A program made the translations under genes and the position numbers. The notes under the pieces are model-generated. The model saw nothing but the letters and a program-made list of their open reading frames with translations. It was not told the DNA's origin and did not search any database. Source: an uncultured Anaeromassilibacillus sp. (GTDB taxonomy: Bacteria; Bacillota; Clostridia; Oscillospirales; Acutalibacteraceae). From it: DNA of 7,350 nucleotides. Below, in pieces: positions 6,559-7,350 of this stretch; position 1 is the stretch's first letter; each line of letters begins with the position of its first letter. The stretch is from positions 1-7,350 of the forward strand of contig CAMFTQ010000030.1 in the NCBI GenBank assembly GCA_945988865.1, written 5' to 3'.

Positions 6559-7281
6559 TTAAACGATTGATATGCCCTTTTCGCTCATATATTCAGTCAG
6601 GTTTTTGATTGAGCTGTTCACTACAAGCTCCGGTGGGAAGGATAACTCCTCTAATACATTTAAAGTATGGTTCATTCTGCCCAGACTTGTGAAATAATGA
6701 GCGTCTGAGTTTACACAAATTCTTGCGTTGTGCTTTTTGCAAAGCTTTATTATTTCACAGCAGTTTGACATTGAGTCCTTTTTATATCTGAAGGAAGAAT
6801 CGTTTATCTCGATCAGCACTCCGTTTTTTGCAAGCACAGGTATAACAGCCTCGTAATCGTATTTATAGTACGGTGTACCGCTGTGACCTATTACATTGAC
6901 ATTTTTATTTTCTGCAAGTCTCAGATATGCCTGTGTGCATTTTTCTACAGTCGGCTTTTCAGAAAGCGTTACGGTGTGCATTGACGCTACCACCCAGTCA
7001 AGGCTGTCGAGCAATCTCTTGTCAGCGTCAAGAGTTCCGTTGTAGTCGGTGATATTTGCTTCTATTCCCTTTAATACACGTACTCCGTAGAGCGTTGAGG
7101 GTATAGCGTGGAGCGACTCAAAGTAATACGCTCCCGGCGCTCCGGGCATTGTTCTGCCGTGGTCTGTTATGGCTATGGCGAAAAGTCCTAACGCCGATGC
7201 CTCCTTTACCATTTCTGTAATTGTTGCGAATGCGTGTGTAGATGCTATTGAATGTGTGTGTAAATCTGCTATTAACTGCAT
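6559..7281 (-). CDS. PHP-domain phosphatase, YcdX-like
   Basis: This 240-residue protein is a stand-alone PHP (polymerase and histidinol phosphatase) domain, closest in pattern to Escherichia coli YcdX, a trinuclear-metal phosphatase. Metal-ligand motifs are visible in order: DLHTH (6-10, H8 and H10), STHAF with H16, ITDHG with H41, KGIEANI with E74, SMHT with H102, IGHSG with H133, and NSDAH with D193 and H195. All expected ligands appear intact, so a metal-dependent hydrolase is likely; the substrate cannot be told from sequence. The end NSSIKNLTEYM (222-232) also matches the YcdX pattern. Position just before murB and rapZ suggests a link to cell-envelope or sugar-phosphate metabolism, which is inference. 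ATG follows the previous stop by a single base, with GGGG 8 bases ahead inside the preceding gene, so translation is probably coupled. It is too short, and without polymerase domains, to be a DNA polymerase. Confidence 0.9.
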   Translation of the reverse strand: MQLIADLHTHSIASTHAFATITEMVKEASALGLFAIAITDHGRTMPGAPGAYYFESLHAIPSTLYGVRVLKGIEANITDYNGTLDADKRLLDSLDWVVASMHTVTLSEKPTVEKCTQAYLRLAENKNVNVIGHSGTPYYKYDYEAVIPVLAKNGVLIEINDSSFRYKKDSMSNCCEIIKLCKKHNARICVNSDAHYFTSLGRMNHTLNVLEELSFPPELVVNSSIKNLTEYMSEKGISIV

Positions 7282-7282
7282 T

Positions 7283-7350
7283 TTAGTATCCCCAGCTTGT
7301 CTGTATTTTTTTCGGTGCGGGAATTTCTGTTCCTATATCCATACCAAGGC
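7283..7350 (-). CDS. C-terminal end of an unrecognised upstream gene, partial
   Basis: A frame open from the right edge ends with TAA at 7285-7283, one base before the PHP gene's ATG. The visible 21 residues read LGMDIGTEIPAPKKIQTSWG followed by a final tyrosine. The one-base spacing and the Shine-Dalgarno-like GGGG inside its last codons for the PHP gene are what one expects of a real operon gene end. The other two minus-strand frames either hit a stop or run into the PHP gene out of frame. I do not recognise the tail; it contains no catalytic motif and no transmembrane segment, and the piece is too short to assign a family. Clusters of this type often have hprK or uvrC nearby, but nothing here confirms either. 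Confidence 0.6.
   Translation of the reverse strand, partial: LGMDIGTEIPAPKKIQTSWGY

Noticed and set aside
7133..7146. Inverted repeat CCCGG-N4-CCGGG, possible terminator or operator
   Set aside because: It lies within the PHP coding sequence, encodes a Pro-Gly-Ala-Pro-Gly stretch, and has no T-run after it on the minus strand.

Overview
The window is a tightly packed stretch of core housekeeping genes, all read from the minus strand. From right to left: the last codons of an unrecognised gene, a PHP-family phosphatase, murB, rapZ (yvcJ), whiA (yvcL), xseB, ispA, dxs, and tlyA, which runs off the left edge. WhiA, a YvcJ-type RapZ, the MEP isoprenoid enzyme Dxs and a short murB all point to a Gram-positive bacterium of the Bacillota. 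The low-to-moderate GC and the ispA-dxs-tlyA order suggest the class Clostridia, perhaps the Ruminococcaceae/Oscillospiraceae side; that finer placement is inference from gene content and style only.

With the starts chosen here, gaps between genes run from a 1-base overlap (xseB/ispA) to 42 bases (rapZ/whiA). I see no terminator or convincing internal promoter, so the block reads as one transcription unit of at least nine genes whose promoter lies beyond the right edge. No stretch longer than 42 bases lacks a gene on the minus strand. I found no RNA gene, mobile element, CRISPR array or sizeable repeat.

The upstream half (PHP phosphatase, murB, rapZ, whiA) resembles the cell-wall and division-control cluster of Gram-positive bacteria. 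The downstream half (xseB, ispA, dxs, tlyA) resembles the exonuclease VII/isoprenoid/rRNA methylation cluster usually found after nusB-xseA. Here the two are fused, and each lacks a customary member at the join: no yvcK/glmR between rapZ and whiA, and no xseA before xseB. The combination makes metabolic sense. MurB makes UDP-MurNAc; Dxs and IspA supply farnesyl diphosphate, the primer for the undecaprenyl carrier on which MurNAc is assembled; RapZ and WhiA relatives tie amino-sugar status and division together.

Three start codons are best moved downstream of the longest reading frame (whiA, xseB, murB), because in each case a Shine-Dalgarno sequence sits at proper distance only from the internal ATG. 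Nothing here looks like a previously undescribed system; the main points of interest are the gene order, the missing neighbours and the start-site corrections.
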